Assembly (NCBI GenBank): GCA_049587715.1
Contig: JBAVEL010000015.1
Span: forward strand, 1 to 18,878
DNA: 18,878 nt
Direction of reading: 5' to 3'
DNA from: JBAVEL01 sp049587715
GTDB lineage: Bacteria; Bacteroidota; Ignavibacteria; UBA10030; UBA6906
In this document: positions 16,079-18,878 of the stretch, piece after piece
Numbering within the stretch: position 1 is the stretch's first letter
Layout: every line of letters starts with the position of its first letter
Notes under the pieces: generated by a model
Told to the model about the DNA's origin: nothing
What the model saw: the letters and a program-made list of their open reading frames with translations, nothing else
Databases searched by the model: none
Position numbers and translations under genes: made by a program

Positions 16079-18878
16079 ATGAGGCATGTTTCCGTTCTGA
16101 TTGCTCTTGCAGCTTTCTCCCTGCTCCTGTTCCCGGCGGGCGCGCCGGCTCAGATCGCCACCCACGTGGTGATCAGCGAGGTGTACGGGGGAGGAGGGAA
16201 CACCTCGGCCTACTGGAAGCAGGATTTTGTGGAGCTCTACAACCCCACCTCCAGCCCCATCACCATGACCGGCTGGTCCATCCAGTACCAGTCGGCAACG
16301 GGAACGGGGCCCTTCACTCTTATCTCCACCTTCTCGGGCACGATACCGGCCGACGGGTTCTTCCTGATCTCGTGCTCCCAGGGAGGAGGGGGGACCGCGG
16401 ACATACCGACTCCCGATGCAACCCTGAGTCCGGCCCTGCTCCTGTCCGCGACCAACGGTAAGGTGGTCCTGGTGAACGACGGTGTGGGGATCGATCTCCC
16501 CACCGATCCCACCGTGGTGGACTTTGTGGGATACGGCACCGCCAACAAGTATGAGGGCTCGGGGGCGGCCCCGGGTCTCAGCAACACCACGAGCGCCGAA
16601 CGGAAGGCCCAGTCCACCTCCACCGCCTCCAGCATGGGGTGGGGGGGGGCGGACACCCTCCAGGGGAACGGCTGGGACACCAACAACAACAACGGGGACT
16701 TCGTGATACGGGGGGCCACGGCGGGTCTGTTCCCGGACCCCCAGAACACATCGTCCCCCACGGAGATCCCGCCCACGCCGTCCAACTCGGCGCCCATCAT
16801 CGCCTTCCTCCCCCGCTTCCCCTTCGTGGCGGAGGTGGGAGGCAGGGACACCATATCCGCCGGCATCACGGACGTGGACGGCACCGTGACGGGTGCCAAA
16901 CTGAATGTGCGTGTGAACGGAGGAGCGTATGATTCCTCCATCACCATGACTCCTTTCGGGTCCACGTACGTGGGAGTGATTCCCCCCTCCAAGCACGTTG
17001 CGGCGGGGGACCTTGTGGAGTACTTCATCACCGCCGTGGATGACGACGGGGCCTATGCCTCCACCCAGGATGCCCTCAAAGGGTACTTCACGGGGGATGC
17101 GCCCGTTTCCTCCATCAAGGGGAATCCGATTGCGGGGATCGTGGGGTACGGGGCCCGCATCAACGGCACCCTGAACGTCCGCACCAACACATTCTCCAAC
17201 GGGCAGGGATACATCCAGGACGGCACGGGAGGAATGCAGCTCTTCCTGACGGGGGGCCTTCCCCCGTTCGATCCCGGAAAGAACGTGAAGGTGCAGGGCT
17301 CCATGCTGGCCTTCAACGGGTCGTACGAGCTGACGGACCCCAGTTTCGCGTTCGTGGACACCTCCCTGGGAACCACCGCGCTCACCCCCGAGGTGATCAC
17401 CCTCCCCACCACCCAGACGGCGGGTTTCCTGAGCGAGGGGAAGCTGGTGCAGATCAACGGCATGAGCACCGCCTCCACGGGGAGTTTTGCGGCCCCCGCC
17501 AGCTATCTCTATTATGAGGCGGACACGGATACCATCACGCTCCGGTGTGAGAGCAGCGGAGGTCTGAACTCCCTGGTGGGCAACGGGATTCCCACCACCC
17601 CCGTGAACGTGATAGGGATTCTCTCCTATTCCAACGGCTTCCAGCGGATCAAGCCCCGCAGGGCCGAGGACTTGGGGCTTACGGCAAGCACTTCCTACGC
17701 CGTGGCCAGCGGTCCCTGGAGCGCCCCCGCCACCTGGCAGGGGGGCGTGGTGCCCGATGCCACACGGGACGCCGTGATCAACACCCTGAACGTGACGGTG
17801 ACGATAGACATCTCCAATGCGGAGTGCCGGAACCTGACCCTGGTGGGGACGGGGAGCGCCTCCAACTCGGGGCCCGTGCTGGCATTCGATCCGACCGGCG
17901 CGCGGCAGCTTACGGTGCAGGGGGATGTGTCCATCACAGGCGGATCGGGAGGGGGAAGCGGGGATCGGGGAGGACGGCCCCAGCTTACCTCCAACGGGAA
18001 CACCGCAGCGGTTCTGATCGTGAAGGGTGACATCTACACGACGCCCAGCAACTCCGTTTCCAACGGGAACGCGGGGCTGAACATGAACGAGGGAGCGGTG
18101 AAGCTCACGGGAGCCACCTCCGACACGCTGAAGCTGGGCGCCACCTGCCGGATGGGCGCCCTGGAGATAGGGGACGGCTTCACCGCCAAGACGGTGGTGA
18201 CCGCGCCCTCCACCAACACAACCATCAGCATCACAAGCCTCCGGGTGAAAGCGGGAAGCACATTCTGGATCGGGACCTCGGGCAACACCCAGACGGTGCG
18301 GATCGGGAACTACAGCTCCACGGGGATTCCCGTGCTGTCGGGAGGCGTCACGGTGGAGCCGGGGGCGGCCCTCCGGGTGCTGGCCTCCACGGCCGGGTCG
18401 GTGTCGCACGATCTCAACATCGACGACGGGGGCATCACCAACGACGGGACGATAGATTTTGCGGCCTCCACCCTGGCAGGGGCGGAGCTGGCCACCTCCA
18501 CCTACTTCACCGCCTTCGGCGGGATTCCGGTGGGGACGGGCGGACACACCATGACGGTGGCGGGAACGGGCACGCAGGAGTTCGCGGGGGTGACGGTGGA
18601 TTCCAACACCACGCTTGTTCTCCAGAAAGACATGCCGATCGCCTCGGGCTACCGCATGATCCTCCGGAGGGCTGTGCTCTCGGAGACGGCGGGGAACACG
18701 GTGATCGGAGAGGTGGAAGTGAGCCGCACGGTGGCGGCTTCCACCCCCGAGAACTTCGGCAACACGGGGTTCACGCTCAACGCCCTGGGAGGGGCCCCGG
18801 GCGTGACCGTGCTGAAGCGGTACACGGGATCCCCCGTTGTGCAGGGGTCCTCCCAGTCGATCGCCCGGTATTTCGATG
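16079..18878 (+). CDS. Large secreted Lamin-tail/OB-fold/beta-helix protein (3' end beyond window)
   Basis: The reading frame is open from the ATG at 16079 to the window end, 933 codons so far, with AAAGGAGG at 16061-16068 fixing the start. The signal peptide ends after APA (residue 24). A Lamin-tail domain (about 28-206) shows 'HVVISEVYGGGGN' (29-41), 'DFVELYN' (49-55) and 'GNGWDTNNNNGDF'. An Ig-like segment follows (about 225-340, 'DTISAGITDVDG', 'VEYFITAVDDDG'). An OB-fold resembling the YhcR type spans about 345-530 ('GYIQDGTGGMQLFL', 'VKVQGSMLAFNGSYEL'). From about 544, 'SGPWSAPATWQGGVVPD' begins a beta-helical region that continues to the edge. Lamin-tail plus OB-fold is the front end of extracellular nucleases such as ExeM, but no nuclease domain appears in the visible part. 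A T9SS sorting domain may lie beyond the window. It is downstream of the propeller operon and behind a terminator. Confidence 0.85.
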   Translation, partial: MRHVSVLIALAAFSLLLFPAGAPAQIATHVVISEVYGGGGNTSAYWKQDFVELYNPTSSPITMTGWSIQYQSATGTGPFTLISTFSGTIPADGFFLISCSQGGGGTADIPTPDATLSPALLLSATNGKVVLVNDGVGIDLPTDPTVVDFVGYGTANKYEGSGAAPGLSNTTSAERKAQSTSTASSMGWGGADTLQGNGWDTNNNNGDFVIRGATAGLFPDPQNTSSPTEIPPTPSNSAPIIAFLPRFPFVAEVGGRDTISAGITDVDGTVTGAKLNVRVNGGAYDSSITMTPFGSTYVGVIPPSKHVAAGDLVEYFITAVDDDGAYASTQDALKGYFTGDAPVSSIKGNPIAGIVGYGARINGTLNVRTNTFSNGQGYIQDGTGGMQLFLTGGLPPFDPGKNVKVQGSMLAFNGSYELTDPSFAFVDTSLGTTALTPEVITLPTTQTAGFLSEGKLVQINGMSTASTGSFAAPASYLYYEADTDTITLRCESSGGLNSLVGNGIPTTPVNVIGILSYSNGFQRIKPRRAEDLGLTASTSYAVASGPWSAPATWQGGVVPDATRDAVINTLNVTVTIDISNAECRNLTLVGTGSASNSGPVLAFDPTGARQLTVQGDVSITGGSGGGSGDRGGRPQLTSNGNTAAVLIVKGDIYTTPSNSVSNGNAGLNMNEGAVKLTGATSDTLKLGATCRMGALEIGDGFTAKTVVTAPSTNTTISITSLRVKAGSTFWIGTSGNTQTVRIGNYSSTGIPVLSGGVTVEPGAALRVLASTAGSVSHDLNIDDGGITNDGTIDFAASTLAGAELATSTYFTAFGGIPVGTGGHTMTVAGTGTQEFAGVTVDSNTTLVLQKDMPIASGYRMILRRAVLSETAGNTVIGEVEVSRTVAASTPENFGNTGFTLNALGGAPGVTVLKRYTGSPVVQGSSQSIARYFD

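Noticed and set aside
16055..18547. 830-codon open frame on the minus strand
   Set aside because: Antisense to the Lamin-tail gene, whose sense frame is open to the window end and has a strong ribosome-binding site and recognisable domains. The minus translation is Gly/Arg/His-rich with no motifs.

Overview
The window is GC-rich and reads almost entirely on the + strand. It looks like a chromosomal segment from a bacterium of the FCB group (Bacteroidota/Ignavibacteriota/Kapabacteria-like). The main evidence is two clear C-terminal sorting domains of the type IX secretion system (T9SS, motif N-Y-P-N-P-F-N-P followed by a 'VYDLLGRxV'-type strand) plus one variant copy, and large secreted beta-helix proteins ending their modules in 'DIGADE'. 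No RNA genes, mobile elements, CRISPR arrays or metabolic genes were found. Every gene I can support encodes an exported protein with a signal peptide. Phylum-level placement is inference from protein style.

Layout: (1) 1-484 is non-coding, with strong hairpins and a good sigma70-like promoter. (2) 485-4780 encodes a 1431-residue protein with two duplicated beta-helix modules and a GWN-type C-terminal domain, but no visible T9SS sorting domain. (3) 4781-5290 is non-coding. (4) 5291-7102 encodes a T9SS-sorted secreted protein of unknown function, followed by a terminator. (5) 7330-7899 encodes a small secreted DUF4402/pilin-like protein without a sorting domain. (6) Three successive hairpins, the last terminator-like, separate it from (7) a tight four-gene run: a PapD-like periplasmic chaperone (8072-8899), an usher-like outer-membrane barrel (8907-11555), and two paralogous Ycf48-type beta-propeller proteins (11583-13796 and 13805-15991), both with T9SS-type C termini. 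(8) A terminator is followed by the start of a large Lamin-tail/OB-fold/beta-helix secreted protein (16079 to the window end, incomplete).

The most interesting reading is that genes 5-7 form a divergent chaperone-usher fibre system: subunit, chaperone and usher, in that order. Its operon also carries two T9SS-exported double-propeller proteins. That would combine two outer-membrane export routes in one transcription unit. The hairpin cluster after the subunit gene would allow much more subunit than assembly machinery. The families are called from motif patterns read by eye, so profile searches and structure prediction are needed to settle the usher and subunit assignments.
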